Below, one piece after another: positions 1 to 8,709 of a stretch of 64,000 nucleotides of DNA (position 1 is the first letter of the stretch; every line of letters starts with the position of its first letter). The stretch comes from Niabella yanshanensis. Lineage in GTDB: Bacteria > Bacteroidota > Bacteroidia > Chitinophagales > Chitinophagaceae. The stretch spans positions 806,001-870,000 of the forward strand of contig NZ_CP139960.1 of assembly GCF_034424215.1 (NCBI RefSeq). Direction: 5' to 3'. The translations under genes and the position numbers were made by a program. A model generated the notes under the pieces. It had not been told where the DNA came from, ran no database searches, and saw nothing but the letters and a program-made list of their open reading frames with translations.

Positions 1-2118
1 TAATGCTGTGCCGCTGGAAAAATCGTTCAGGCGCTGCAGGTTGGCTTTCTGAATTCGCTCTTCCTCTGCGTCATTGTTGGCATTGAGCGAGGTTTCTGTG
101 CCCGGGCGTTTTAAAGAAGCGCCCTCGCTATAAGCAAAAGCAGTTAAACCTCCGGCCCTGTTGATAATATCAGAAATCCGTTCATTTTTATTTTGAATGG
201 TATACAAACCTGGCCTCAATACTTCACCCAGTATCTGCACCTGTTTCAGGGAAGCACGGCCTTCTGCAGCACGTATCGTTACAATATCATAAGGTTGTAA
301 TACAAAGCCCGAATCAGACAAACTCAAATCCTTGTTTACCGTAGTATGAAACACTTCGGCTACCCGAACATCTTTTTGTGTCATATCTGCTCCCTTTATC
401 CGGCGAGCTACCTCCACATTTAGCGGGTTAGCCCCCAACCTAAAGCCCCCCGCCATCTGAACCAGGTCTTCTACTTTCATATTTTCTGAAAAATTAAAAG
501 TACCGCCACGTCTTACTTCTCCATTGATAGTCACATTATACCCATCACGCAGATCGAAGACGGAGGATATATTAACGATGTCATTTTTGTGTAATGGGAG
601 ATCTGCGTTCCCGCCGGTCATAACATCAGCCACATTAAATGGTAAGATGGTGGTGGTATTATCTGCATTGGTACGGATGATATACCCCCTTTCTTTAAAA
701 GTATCGCCTGAAAGGCTGTCGGCTAAAATAACCAACTGACTAATAGTCATACCCGGTTTAAACTCATACATACCCGGACGGGCTACCGGTCCGACGATAT
801 CCACCTTATTTTCAAAACGCTCAAATATTGGATCTACAAATACTTTATCACCGTTTTTAGGGTAAAAATCAGGATACTCCATCAATTGTTTTACCACTAT
901 TTTCTGCGCACTTTCGGTATTCTGGATAATTTTTACTCTTGCCTTATAGGCCATATCCGAAAAGCCACCTGCATAACGAAGCACATCAGCCAGAGATTCG
1001 GAAGGCCTGATTTCATAAATCGCTGACCGCTTCACTTCGCCCAGCACATCTACCCGTATTTGATAAATTGGTATATGAATAATATCCTGGTCTTCGAGTC
1101 GTACATTGTCCGCTGGTACACCATTGATCAGAAAATCATACAGGTCGATGGTAGCGACGACCTGGCTCCCTCTAATCACCTGGATATTCCGGAACGAGCC
1201 TTTTTCGTTAGGACCACCGGCCATGTAAAGAGCGTTAAAAACGCTTGTCAGCGAAGAGACGGTGTACGTTCCGGGTTTGGTTACTTCACCCGACATAATT
1301 ACACGTATACTACGAATATTGCCAAGATTGATGGTCAAATTAGTACGACCAGAACGAAGCCCGGGATAGACACCAGACATTTGCGACCTAATTTTGCTGG
1401 AGGCCTGTTCAATTGTGAGACCGGCTACATTGATCTTTCCCACATACTCCAACGAGATAAATCCTTCCGGCGACACCCGAGGTTGGTAACTGGCTTCATT
1501 GTCTCCCGTTAAATCGATTAGCAGTTCGTCGTCGGGGCCAACTACATAATTTTTCGGCGTAGCCATGCGGGTATTAGTTTCGAAGGGTGACACACCAGAG
1601 CTAAAAAGTGCCGCGCCAAATATTCTTGATTTTGGAGGTCCATCTTCGTCAGCCAAACGCCCTTTCTTCCCTTCTTCGTCTTCAGTTTCCTCTTCCTCTG
1701 TACTTTCCTCTTTATCTGGCTGCTGACCGTTAAGTTGACGAGCTCTGTCCTTCAGCTTCTGGATTTCCGTTGACGACATACCACGGGCTGCTGCCGCAGC
1801 TTCCAATTGCTTTTCGGTCATGCCCGACTCTCCCATCCTTTGCATCATTTGTCTTATCTGTGCATCCGACATATTTTCCACCTCAAGGTTACCATAATCG
1901 TTACTTTTGGGTGCAACTTTGGGAGTCGGCGCTGGACTACGATCCTCAGTTCCACTACCATTATTGTTCGTAGCCGGCCGCTGATTAGTAGTTGGTTGTT
2001 TACCAGTTGCTGGATTGATGGGTTGTCCTTTCGGTTCGTTTTGCGCGGATACCTGCGTAAAAAACAGGCACAACGGTACAACTAGGGAAATCAATAAACG
2101 GGAGAAAATTACTTTCAT
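1..2118 (-). CDS. polysaccharide export protein with SLBB repeats (partial, 3' end cut by window)
   Basis: The frame is open without a stop from the ATG at 2118 to the left edge (706 codons), so the C terminus lies outside. A signal peptide (MKVIFSRLLISLVVPLCLFF, cleavage near VSAQ) is followed by a long Asn/Pro- then Glu/Asp-rich linker to about residue 180. A Poly_export-like segment starts near residue 190 with NYVVGPDDELLIDLTG, and several SLBB-type units follow, each with a strand like GEVTKPGTYTV, GPVARPGMYEF, GEVRRGGTFNF or GEVLRPGLYTI. The family (Wza-like) forms the outer-membrane exit for capsule or exopolysaccharide; Bacteroidota members are often this long with many SLBB units. 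An in-frame ATG at 2127 is an alternative start. A -7 box is seen about 40 bases upstream. Export partners are not in the window. Confidence 0.88.
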   Translation of the reverse strand, partial: MKVIFSRLLISLVVPLCLFFTQVSAQNEPKGQPINPATGKQPTTNQRPATNNNGSGTEDRSPAPTPKVAPKSNDYGNLEVENMSDAQIRQMMQRMGESGMTEKQLEAAAAARGMSSTEIQKLKDRARQLNGQQPDKEESTEEEETEDEEGKKGRLADEDGPPKSRIFGAALFSSGVSPFETNTRMATPKNYVVGPDDELLIDLTGDNEASYQPRVSPEGFISLEYVGKINVAGLTIEQASSKIRSQMSGVYPGLRSGRTNLTINLGNIRSIRVIMSGEVTKPGTYTVSSLTSVFNALYMAGGPNEKGSFRNIQVIRGSQVVATIDLYDFLINGVPADNVRLEDQDIIHIPIYQIRVDVLGEVKRSAIYEIRPSESLADVLRYAGGFSDMAYKARVKIIQNTESAQKIVVKQLMEYPDFYPKNGDKVFVDPIFERFENKVDIVGPVARPGMYEFKPGMTISQLVILADSLSGDTFKERGYIIRTNADNTTTILPFNVADVMTGGNADLPLHKNDIVNISSVFDLRDGYNVTINGEVRRGGTFNFSENMKVEDLVQMAGGFRLGANPLNVEVARRIKGADMTQKDVRVAEVFHTTVNKDLSLSDSGFVLQPYDIVTIRAAEGRASLKQVQILGEVLRPGLYTIQNKNERISDIINRAGGLTAFAYSEGASLKRPGTETSLNANNDAEEERIQKANLQRLNDFSSGTAL

Positions 2119-2164
2119 ACAATTCATAAGATTAAGGACGGCTGTGTTACACACAAATTGCGTG

Positions 2165-2172
2165 CAAATTTA
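2165..2172 (-). promoter_or_regulatory. candidate -7 promoter box for the export gene
   Basis: On the minus strand this reads TAAATTTG, a full match to the Bacteroidota -7 consensus TAnnTTTG. It lies 47 bases before the ATG at 2118 and after the terminator of the upstream gene. No clear TTTG -33 box was found at the expected distance, so support is moderate. Confidence 0.4.
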
Positions 2173-2211
2173 GTGTTATGAGTTCTTATTGACCCAGTTT
2201 TTTTTACACAT

Positions 2212-2243
2212 AAAAAAATCTGCCAGCCCGTGGGCCAGCAGAT
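2212..2243 (-). terminator. intrinsic terminator of the tail-specific protease gene
   Basis: On the minus strand ATCTGCTGGCCC pairs with GGGCTGGCAGAT (two G-T wobbles, tiny loop) and is followed directly by seven T. It lies 26 bases past the protease stop and separates that gene from the export gene. Confidence 0.85.
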
Positions 2244-2268
2244 CTCGTATCGCATTAAATATATGTAA

Positions 2269-4392
2269 TTATTTATTCATTGCAAAGTTTTTCGCTTCCA
2301 CAATCATATCGTCCATCACCTGGCCCGCCTGGTTGAGGTAAATATCTTCACTTAAGATCTTGATCCACTGCTTCAAACGCTCCTGCTTGTTCGCATCCTC
2401 CTTGTATTTATCCAGCTCCAAAGGCAGCAAAGATACTTTCAGGCTCTTTTTCAGCTTTTGAGCCGCAATGATCTGGTCGGCCTTAGCTTTTACCAGCTTT
2501 TTCTCTGCCTTGTACTTATCGATATTTAAAGAGTAGCTTCTTTCATTTTCATCCGCCAGCCAGGCAGCGTTCCTCAAAATGGTCTGGAAAGAGCTGTCCT
2601 TCTTTAAACGGTTATCACTTAATTGCTTTAAGGTATTGATATCATACTCCGAATTCCATGGCGTGTAACTGGCCTTATTGATCTCATCGTACTGCAATGC
2701 AAATTCATTATCTTTTTCTTTCAATTTTAACGCGGCCATTTGCGTTGGTAATACGATATCAGACTCCACCCCTTTTAACTGGGTAGAGCCGCCGCTTACC
2801 CGGTAAAACTTCCTTAAGGTTAATTTTACCGCACCCAGGTCGCCGCCACCGTCTCTTTTAAATCCTGAATGATCCAGGCCGATATTCTGCTGAACGGTGC
2901 CTTTGCCATAGGTAGAAGTGCTGCCAATCACCACACCCCTTTTATAATCCTGGATAGCTGCAGCAAAGATCTCCGAAGCCGAAGCGCTGAACTCATCTAC
3001 CATTACGGCCAGCGGCCCGGTATACAAAACCGATTTGTCTTCATCTTTTAATATCTGCGCCCCGCTGGTCCGGTCTTTTACCTGCACTATCGGGCCGTCT
3101 TTAATAAACAAGCCTACCATTTGTACCACGTCATACAAAGATCCGCCACCGTTTCTCCTCAGGTCCATAATAATACCATCTACTTTTTCGTCTTTCAGCT
3201 TCTGCACTTCACGCGCTACATCGGTGAAGCTTCTTCTGCCGTTAGGATCGTTAAAAGGCACATAGAACTCCGGCAGGTAAATAATGCCCACTTTGGTATT
3301 TTTTACGCTATCTCTTAAAATGGCGCTGCGGGCATAGGTATCTATATCATTTTCGATCTTTTCCCGCACCAGCGATACTTCTTTTACCGTTCCGTCCGGC
3401 TTTTTGATGGTCAATCTTACCGTGGTACCCTCTTTACCCCTGATCAGCTTTACAGCATCCGACACATCATACCCAAGCATATCAACCGGCTGACCATCTT
3501 TTCCCTGCGCTACTTTGGTGATCAGGTCACCCGGTGCCAGCTGCCCCGATTTAGCGGCCGGGCTTCCAACGTTAATACTGATGATTTTGATCAGGCCTTC
3601 AGAATATTGTAAACCGGCCCCGATACCAAAGAAGCTGCCGCTTAGTTCTTCGTCGAAGTAATTTTTATCCGCAGGCGGGAAAAACTCGGTGTGCGGGTCC
3701 ATGGCTGTAGTAATATTATCTACAAAAAGATTGAACTTGTCCTCCTCGGTAAATTTCACTTTATAGCGATCGAACATGCGGGTCATCATGGTATCGATCT
3801 TCTCACGGGCTTCTTTTTCGAGTTGAACATCTGTTTTTGCCGATTTCGAAGAACTTTTACCATCCTGCAAATCAACAAAACGTTCTAAAGCATAGTATTT
3901 CAGCTCTTTTCTCCAGCGGTCTTTACGCTCGGCTACGCTGGACGGGTACTGCAGCTTCTTACCATCCAGCTCCGCATTTTCATTTACTGTAAAATCAAAG
4001 GGTTGCGAAAGGATCTGGTTCTTCCATTGCACCGACTCTGCTATCCGCTGGTCAAATACTTTTGAAATACCGATAAAGCTCTCCACGGGCTCCCCGTTCA
4101 TTTCATCATCAATCCTGGTTGCATATAAACCGGCGAGGGAGTCTACATCCCGCTTCAAAAAGATCTTCTTTTTGGGATCCAGGTCTTCCAGGTATTTATT
4201 AAAAACTTTTTGCGAAAACTCATCATTGATAGCCTTGGGATCGTAATGTCCCTGCGAGAGCAATTTGGCTACCATGTTCATAATCAGTTCATATTTGCCT
4301 ACATCATCCTTACCGGGAATTATTTTGTTTTTGAAAGCAAAGAAAGATCCTGCCACTATCACCAACAATATCAAAAACGGGAGTCTCTTCAT
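2269..4392 (-). CDS. carboxy-terminal processing (tail-specific) protease, S41 family
   Basis: Periplasmic or membrane-anchored serine protease of the Prc/Tsp type, which cuts proteins from their C-terminal tails. The ATG at 4392 gives a good signal anchor (MKRLPFLILLVIVAGSFFAF); the longer frame from 4428 adds 12 residues before it and is less likely. An N-terminal helical region is followed by a PDZ domain (about 235-320, GIGAGLQYSEG ... SPAAKSGQLAPGD), then the S41 core with the catalytic Ser in EFSASASE (about residue 467) and the Lys in YGKGTVQ (about 497). The charged C-terminal region (from about 550) matches the extra domain of long Prc proteins. At 707 residues it has the usual length of this subgroup. 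It is transcribed toward the export gene but has its own terminator. Confidence 0.92.
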   Translation of the reverse strand: MKRLPFLILLVIVAGSFFAFKNKIIPGKDDVGKYELIMNMVAKLLSQGHYDPKAINDEFSQKVFNKYLEDLDPKKKIFLKRDVDSLAGLYATRIDDEMNGEPVESFIGISKVFDQRIAESVQWKNQILSQPFDFTVNENAELDGKKLQYPSSVAERKDRWRKELKYYALERFVDLQDGKSSSKSAKTDVQLEKEAREKIDTMMTRMFDRYKVKFTEEDKFNLFVDNITTAMDPHTEFFPPADKNYFDEELSGSFFGIGAGLQYSEGLIKIISINVGSPAAKSGQLAPGDLITKVAQGKDGQPVDMLGYDVSDAVKLIRGKEGTTVRLTIKKPDGTVKEVSLVREKIENDIDTYARSAILRDSVKNTKVGIIYLPEFYVPFNDPNGRRSFTDVAREVQKLKDEKVDGIIMDLRRNGGGSLYDVVQMVGLFIKDGPIVQVKDRTSGAQILKDEDKSVLYTGPLAVMVDEFSASASEIFAAAIQDYKRGVVIGSTSTYGKGTVQQNIGLDHSGFKRDGGGDLGAVKLTLRKFYRVSGGSTQLKGVESDIVLPTQMAALKLKEKDNEFALQYDEINKASYTPWNSEYDINTLKQLSDNRLKKDSSFQTILRNAAWLADENERSYSLNIDKYKAEKKLVKAKADQIIAAQKLKKSLKVSLLPLELDKYKEDANKQERLKQWIKILSEDIYLNQAGQVMDDMIVEAKNFAMNK

Positions 4393-4509
4393 ATTAAATA
4401 TGTATTTTAAAATTTTTACCACACTCAAAATTAACGTTTAAAACCCATCATAGTTACCTATTTAAGAAAAGATTTGGAAATAGGGAGTGGCGAGTGGGAA
4501 GAGTGAATA

Positions 4510-4561
4510 GTGAATGGTGAGTGGCATTCAACCCCGTCGCGTGGGGACACGCGCCAGGGCG
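4510..4561. repeat. imperfect direct repeat, copy 1
   Basis: A 52-base unit beginning GTGAATGGTGAGTGGCATTC and ending ACACGCGCCAGGGCG. Copy 2 lies 115 bases further on with a few substitutions and one missing base. Confidence 0.85.
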
Positions 4562-4624
4562 GTGAATAGTGAGTAGTGGCGGGAATGTCAATGAATGTAG
4601 AACATCGGGAATGAGTAATGAGTA

Positions 4625-4675
4625 GTGAATGGTGAGTGCATCCAACCCTGTCGCCTGAGAACACGCGCCAGGGCG
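4625..4675. repeat. imperfect direct repeat, copy 2
   Basis: 51 bases, beginning GTGAATGGTGAGTGCATCC and ending in the same 15 bases as copy 1 (ACACGCGCCAGGGCG). The middle CAACCC(C/T)GTCGC(G/C)TG is shared. Confidence 0.85.
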
Positions 4676-4816
4676 ATCATCGAATATTAAACATCCGGCA
4701 TAAGTAGTGAGCAGCGCGGGCATCCAAATCTATCATATCCGGTATCCAGTGTCCTGTATCTATCATCCCGCAACTATCATCCAATGCCAAAAATTTTCCA
4801 AAAAAAATAATGCTTT

Positions 4817-4850
4817 TTTGTGGCGGAATGAATTATTCTGCCTACATTTG
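4817..4850 (+). promoter_or_regulatory. promoter of tRNA-His
   Basis: TTTG at 4817-4820 and TACATTTG at 4843-4850 (22-base spacer) match the Bacteroidota -33 (TTTG) and -7 (TAnnTTTG) boxes, 13 bases before the mature tRNA 5' end. This is the clearest promoter in the window. Confidence 0.65.
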
Positions 4851-4863
4851 CAGCCCTTAAACG

Positions 4864-4937
4864 GTGGTTGTAGCTCAGTTGGTTAGAGCATCAGATTGTG
4901 GTTCTGAGGGTCGCCGGTTCGAACCCGGTCATCCACC
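4864..4937 (+). tRNA. tRNA-His (anticodon GTG)
   Basis: Cloverleaf read by eye: acceptor 4864-4870 with 4930-4936 (one T-T mismatch), D arm 4873-4889, anticodon GTG at 4898-4900, T arm 4913-4929 with TTCGAAC loop. A G at 4863 opposite the C at 4937 supplies the extra G-1:C73 pair that marks tRNA-His. The CCA tail is encoded (4938-4940). Confidence 0.96.
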
Positions 4938-4942
4938 CCAAC

Positions 4943-4978
4943 AAACCCTGAATGTATGTTCAGGGTTTTGTTTTTTTA
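4943..4978 (+). terminator. terminator after tRNA-His
   Basis: AAACCCTGAA and TTCAGGGTTT form a 10-bp stem around a 6-base loop, followed by TGTTTTTTT. It ends just before the ATG at 4992, which argues against the longer start at 4956 for the next gene. Confidence 0.85.
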
Positions 4979-4991
4979 TAACTATGTCACT

Positions 4992-5546
4992 ATGAACCCC
5001 TGGCTATATTCGATCCCCCTGGTATCTGCATTGATTGGCTGGCTCTTCAACCGGGCCGTTTATCAGCAATTGCTGAACCGCTATTTGCCGGCCCGCAAAA
5101 ATGCCATTGCCGCTATGCTGGGTGAAAAGGCCGGGCAGCTATTGCCGTTTTCTAAAATTGAGGAAAAGATAGGCGATGCTGCGCTGGTAGAAAAGGCCAT
5201 GCCCATGATAGAGTCTCATATTGATGAATTTTTAACCGTAAAGCTACCCCAGGAAATACCGATGCTGGCCATGTTTGTGGGCAATAAAACCACCGACAAG
5301 ATCAAAGAAGTATTTATAACGCAGCTGCGGGCTTTATTTCCTAAAGTAATGGGCACCCTTGTTAAAGACTTAAAAAATACTTTAGATATAAAGCTGGCCG
5401 TAGAAAATGAATTTGCTAAAATTGATATAGCGGCCCTGCTGAAAGAAAAACTTTCAGGTACATCCCGGCAATTTGCCCTTGCCGGTTTGCTGCTGGGCTT
5501 GCTGACAGGCTTACTCAACCTGTTGCTGTTTTATATACTCGCTTAA
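4992..5546 (+). CDS. DUF445-like membrane protein
   Basis: 184 residues from the ATG at 4992; the longer frame from 4956 would start inside the tRNA terminator. A first membrane segment (WLYSIPLVSALIGWLFNRAV) has the DUF445-type start: a helix leading into an N-rich turn. A soluble helical middle (Leu/Lys/Glu-rich, with IEEKIGDAALVEKAMPMIE) is followed by a C-terminal membrane helix (FALAGLLLGLLTGLLNLLLF). It is much shorter than full-length DUF445 proteins of about 400 residues but matches the short single-unit form. Function unknown. It stands alone between the tRNA and the barrel gene. Confidence 0.75.
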   Translation: MNPWLYSIPLVSALIGWLFNRAVYQQLLNRYLPARKNAIAAMLGEKAGQLLPFSKIEEKIGDAALVEKAMPMIESHIDEFLTVKLPQEIPMLAMFVGNKTTDKIKEVFITQLRALFPKVMGTLVKDLKNTLDIKLAVENEFAKIDIAALLKEKLSGTSRQFALAGLLLGLLTGLLNLLLFYILA

Positions 5547-5660
5547 CTATCTCATAGCGCTCGTTTTCCATTCATACCCGATTGAGCGCGCTTATAATTA
5601 AAAACTATGATTCGTACAAGTTACAGGGGTTTTTCTCGTCAAACCCTAAATTTTTTGACA

Positions 5661-8318
5661 ATGCGATACTTTTTGATGGCCCTGGGCCTGCTTTTTACAG
5701 CGACTGTTATAGCCCAGGGTGGTGGACAAATGCCCGGGGGCTCTATATATGGTAAAGTAGTGGATTCGGCAACCGGCAAGGGCCTGGAAGCAGCATCTAT
5801 ACAGATCTATCAAACCCAACTACCCGGCCGTGCCGGTACGGACGGGGGCGGGGACTCTGCTTCCAAAACTTCTAAAGATATATTAGTAACCGGTATGCTT
5901 ACGGCAGCCAATGGCGACTTCCGACTGGAGAATATCCCGGCTATGGGCCGGTATAAGCTGGTGATTTCGGGTGTGGGGCATAAAACGCACACCCGTCCAT
6001 TCTCCTTTATCGATCCTAAAATGATGTCGGGCGGTAAGCCGGACATGCAGGCGATCATGGGCGCGCTGGATAAAGACCTGGGCAATATTAAGCTGGCCAC
6101 GGACGTTGAAGTGCTTTCGGGTGTAACCGTTACTGCATCCAAACCTGCGGTACAGCTGGGTATCGACCGGAAGATCTATAATGTGGAAAACAACCTGACT
6201 TCCGCGGGGGGTACTGCTACTGATGTATTGAAAAATGTACCTTCTGTAAATGTGGACATCGATGGTAATATCAGTGTACGTAATGCCAGCCCGCAGATTT
6301 TCGTGGACGGCAGACCTACTACCCTTACCTTAGACCAGATACCTGCCGACCAGATTGCCAGCGTGGAAGTAATTACCAATCCTTCTGCCAAGTACGATGC
6401 ATCAGGTGGTACAGCAGGCATTTTAAATATCGTATTAAAGAAAACCCGTACGGTGGGTTACAACGGATCTTTGCGCGCAGGTATTGATGAGCGGGGCCGG
6501 TATAATTTTGGCGGTAATTTAAATGTGCGCCAGGGAAAATTTAATGTGTTTGCCAACGTAGGTTATAATCAACGGAAAACTATTTCAGACGGTACTACCG
6601 AAAGAAACACTTTTTTGAACGATACTACTGTTAATTTGTACCAGACTGACCGCGCCATTGGCGATGGCCGCTTTTTGTTTGCACGTGCCGGTTTTGATTA
6701 TTTCCTGGATAACCGGAATACCTTAACCCTGTCTGGTATGACGGTGGATGGAAAGTTTGATAATGTTAATACCAGCGACATTCTCACTACCAACCGTTAC
6801 CCCGCTGGCAGCGATCAGTCGAGAATTGCAAGGACATCCGATGCGAATTTTGGCTTTAATATGAAAGGCGGTGCGGTAGGATTTGTGCACAATTTTCCTA
6901 AAAACGGGCACCAGTTAACCGCTGATGGCCAGTACAACAAAAGCAATAATAACAGTAAGAATCTTCTGAACAACAACATATTTGCGGTTAATGGCGGCCC
7001 TCAAACCGGCACATTCAGACAATTGCAGGAAGGCGCCGGTAATAATGAGCGGATTAACGCGCAGATCGATTATACAAATCCACTAACTGACAAGACGAAA
7101 CTGGAAGCGGGTGTTCGTTATAATCAAACGAAAACCTTTAGCGAAAACGTTTTATCCCGTTATGAAAACGGCGGCTTTGTACGAAGCAATGACGCTTCTG
7201 CCAAGTTTAATTTTACTGACCAGGTATATGCGGCCTATGCTAATTTCTCGAGCAAGATCGGTGAAAAATTTGGCTACCAGTTGGGCTTGAGATTAGAAAG
7301 CTCCGAGTACAACGGGCAATTTTTCTCAGGAGCAGGTTATAGTAAAACGGATCAATTTAAAATAGCTTACCCCGCCAGTCTTTTCCCCAGTGTGTTTCTA
7401 TCGTATCAATTGTCCCAATCGCAACAGCTGCAACTTAATTACAGCCGCCGTATCAACCGGCCGGGTTTCTTCCAGCTGTTCCCTTTTATTACAGACTATT
7501 CCGATACGCTTAACCTGAGCCTGGGTAATGCCAACCTGCGCCCGGAGTTCACCAATTCCTTCGAACTATCTTACTCAAAAACTTTCGACAAATCCAATAA
7601 CCTGATCGTATCTACCTATTACAAACATACCGACGACCTGATTACCAGGTATCAAACCAGGGGTGTTCATCCGCTCACCAGCGATAGCGTTATACTCAAT
7701 ACTTTTTTGAACGCTAATTCGAGCTTCGTGGGTGGATTGGAAATTGTATCGAAAAACGCTCCTGCCAAATGGTGGGACCTTACTACTAATGTAAATGTGT
7801 ATACTTCCAAGATCAATGTCAATGATCCATTGGTACCTACGGCCGACCAGATCTATAGCTGGTTTGCGAAAATCAATAACAGCTTTAAATTACCCAAAAA
7901 TTTCACTTTACAGGTTTCGGGAGATTATAATTCTAAAACTGTTTTAGCGCCGGGCGGTTCGGGCAACAGCGGCGGTGGTGGTGGTCGCGGCGGATTCGGA
8001 GGTACGGTTAGTGGCAACGCACAGGGTTATAGTATGCCTACCTATGGCGTAGATGTTGCGGTGAAGTTTGAATTTCTCAAAGGCAAAACAGCATCTGTTA
8101 CTTTAAGCGGCAGCGATATTTTTAAAACCCGTGTAAGTGACATTTATACCAACGCCGGTTTCTTTAACCAGCACCAATACCGTGTCAGGGATCAGCAGTT
8201 CTTCAGCATTAATTTCGCCTACCGCTTCGGTAAGTTTGATGCTTCGCTGCTGAAACGTAAAAACCTGAAGGCGGAACAGGAAGGTATGCAGGGCGGTATG
8301 CAGGGTATGCCCCAGTAA
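5661..8318 (+). CDS. outer-membrane beta-barrel receptor (TonB-receptor-like, OMP_b-brl_3 type)
   Basis: 885 residues from the ATG at 5661, which starts a clear signal peptide (MRYFLMALGLLFTATVIAQ); the frame open from 5607 adds an unlikely 18 residues. An N-terminal carboxypeptidase-regulatory-like fold (GSIYGKVVDSATGKGLEAAS ...) is followed by a plug domain (ATDVLKNVPSVNVDIDGNIS, IFVDGRPTT, IASVEVITNPSAKYDASG) and a long Asn/Tyr-rich barrel ending in FAYRFGKFD. A Gly-rich run (GGGGGRGGFGG) sits in a late loop, and the tail repeats GMQGG. Such proteins take up an unknown ligand or act in envelope assembly; no SusD partner is adjacent. A strong terminator follows, so it is probably transcribed alone. 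Confidence 0.88.
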   Translation: MRYFLMALGLLFTATVIAQGGGQMPGGSIYGKVVDSATGKGLEAASIQIYQTQLPGRAGTDGGGDSASKTSKDILVTGMLTAANGDFRLENIPAMGRYKLVISGVGHKTHTRPFSFIDPKMMSGGKPDMQAIMGALDKDLGNIKLATDVEVLSGVTVTASKPAVQLGIDRKIYNVENNLTSAGGTATDVLKNVPSVNVDIDGNISVRNASPQIFVDGRPTTLTLDQIPADQIASVEVITNPSAKYDASGGTAGILNIVLKKTRTVGYNGSLRAGIDERGRYNFGGNLNVRQGKFNVFANVGYNQRKTISDGTTERNTFLNDTTVNLYQTDRAIGDGRFLFARAGFDYFLDNRNTLTLSGMTVDGKFDNVNTSDILTTNRYPAGSDQSRIARTSDANFGFNMKGGAVGFVHNFPKNGHQLTADGQYNKSNNNSKNLLNNNIFAVNGGPQTGTFRQLQEGAGNNERINAQIDYTNPLTDKTKLEAGVRYNQTKTFSENVLSRYENGGFVRSNDASAKFNFTDQVYAAYANFSSKIGEKFGYQLGLRLESSEYNGQFFSGAGYSKTDQFKIAYPASLFPSVFLSYQLSQSQQLQLNYSRRINRPGFFQLFPFITDYSDTLNLSLGNANLRPEFTNSFELSYSKTFDKSNNLIVSTYYKHTDDLITRYQTRGVHPLTSDSVILNTFLNANSSFVGGLEIVSKNAPAKWWDLTTNVNVYTSKINVNDPLVPTADQIYSWFAKINNSFKLPKNFTLQVSGDYNSKTVLAPGGSGNSGGGGGRGGFGGTVSGNAQGYSMPTYGVDVAVKFEFLKGKTASVTLSGSDIFKTRVSDIYTNAGFFNQHQYRVRDQQFFSINFAYRFGKFDASLLKRKNLKAEQEGMQGGMQGMPQ

Positions 8319-8344
8319 ATAAAGTTTTCTTTAGCATGACTAGA

Positions 8345-8378
8345 AACGTGGCCGGATCTGATTTGGCCACGTTTTTTA
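8345..8378 (+). terminator. terminator of the barrel gene
   Basis: AACGTGGCC (8345-8353) pairs with GGCCACGTT (8365-8373), followed by a T run. Confidence 0.9.
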
Positions 8379-8500
8379 TTTACAGGTGATTGACCGATGT
8401 AATACCATTGCCGGTGTTTTTCGCCGGCAATTTAAACGGGTTGGCGAAAATATCAACAATACCTTATGGTTGGTATACTTACCAACCAGGGCGCAATTTT

Positions 8501-8535
8501 AAACCTGGAAGTACGACCTGCTTCCAGGTTTTTTA
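8501..8535 (+). terminator. orphan intrinsic terminator
   Basis: An 11-bp perfect stem (8501-8511 with 8521-8531), 9-base loop and trailing T. The preceding gene already has a terminator at 8345-8378. Confidence 0.8.
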
Positions 8536-8596
8536 TTGATAATCCTTTCAATAACAACCAGGTAATCAAATGATTTTAGTTCCGGGCATTTTATAA

Positions 8597-8604
8597 TACA
8601 TTTG
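8597..8604 (+). promoter_or_regulatory. candidate -7 box for the glycosyltransferase gene
   Basis: TACATTTG matches TAnnTTTG, 106 bases before the TTG start at 8710. No good -33 box was recognised. Confidence 0.35.
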
Positions 8605-8709
8605 AAACCACGTTTATTTAAACATTTTTACAAAAAAGGTTGTTGTAATACGACAATTCAGGAAAACGAGGCCTGGGACTAGAAATTTTTACGTTTATTA
8701 TTATTAAGC

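Larger units (their letters stand above)
4485..4790. repeat. intergenic low-complexity repeat patch (GTGAATAGTGAATGGTGAG type)
   Basis: The 470-base gap between the protease and tRNA-His holds no credible gene. It consists of variants of GTGAATAGTGAATGGTGAG, then at 4735-4790 of short ATCC/TATC runs (GTATCTATCATCC, AACTATCATCCAATGC). Weak open frames on the minus strand here (4454-4723) have repeat-like compositions and are not taken as genes. The same GTGAATAGTGAATGGTGA text, inverted, is found at 17483-17531 next to the IS element. Confidence 0.7.
8379..8709. other. gene-free stretch with three further hairpins
   Basis: No credible protein gene lies here. It contains hairpins at 8407-8431 (ATTGCCGG/CCGGCAAT), 8468-8487 (GGTTGGTA/TACCAACC, 4-base loop) and 8501-8535 (AAACCTGGAAG/CTTCCAGGTTT plus T run). 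The last looks like a terminator with no coding gene in front of it, which would fit a small RNA encoded around 8390-8535. From 8540 the stretch is AT-rich leader for the next gene. Confidence 0.45.

Noticed and set aside
1060-1512. 150-codon plus-strand open frame
   Set aside because: It lies fully inside the export gene on the opposite strand, whose SLBB motifs are unmistakable.
4510-4675. Two spaced repeats resembling a CRISPR array
   Set aside because: Only two copies, imperfect, with a spacer of about 63 bases, and no cas genes; they belong to an intergenic repeat family.
4454-4723. Minus-strand open frames (89 and 68 codons) upstream of the tail-specific protease
   Set aside because: Both follow the GTGAATAGTGAATGGTGA repeat, with amino acid runs repeated from the DNA repeat, and lack protein character.
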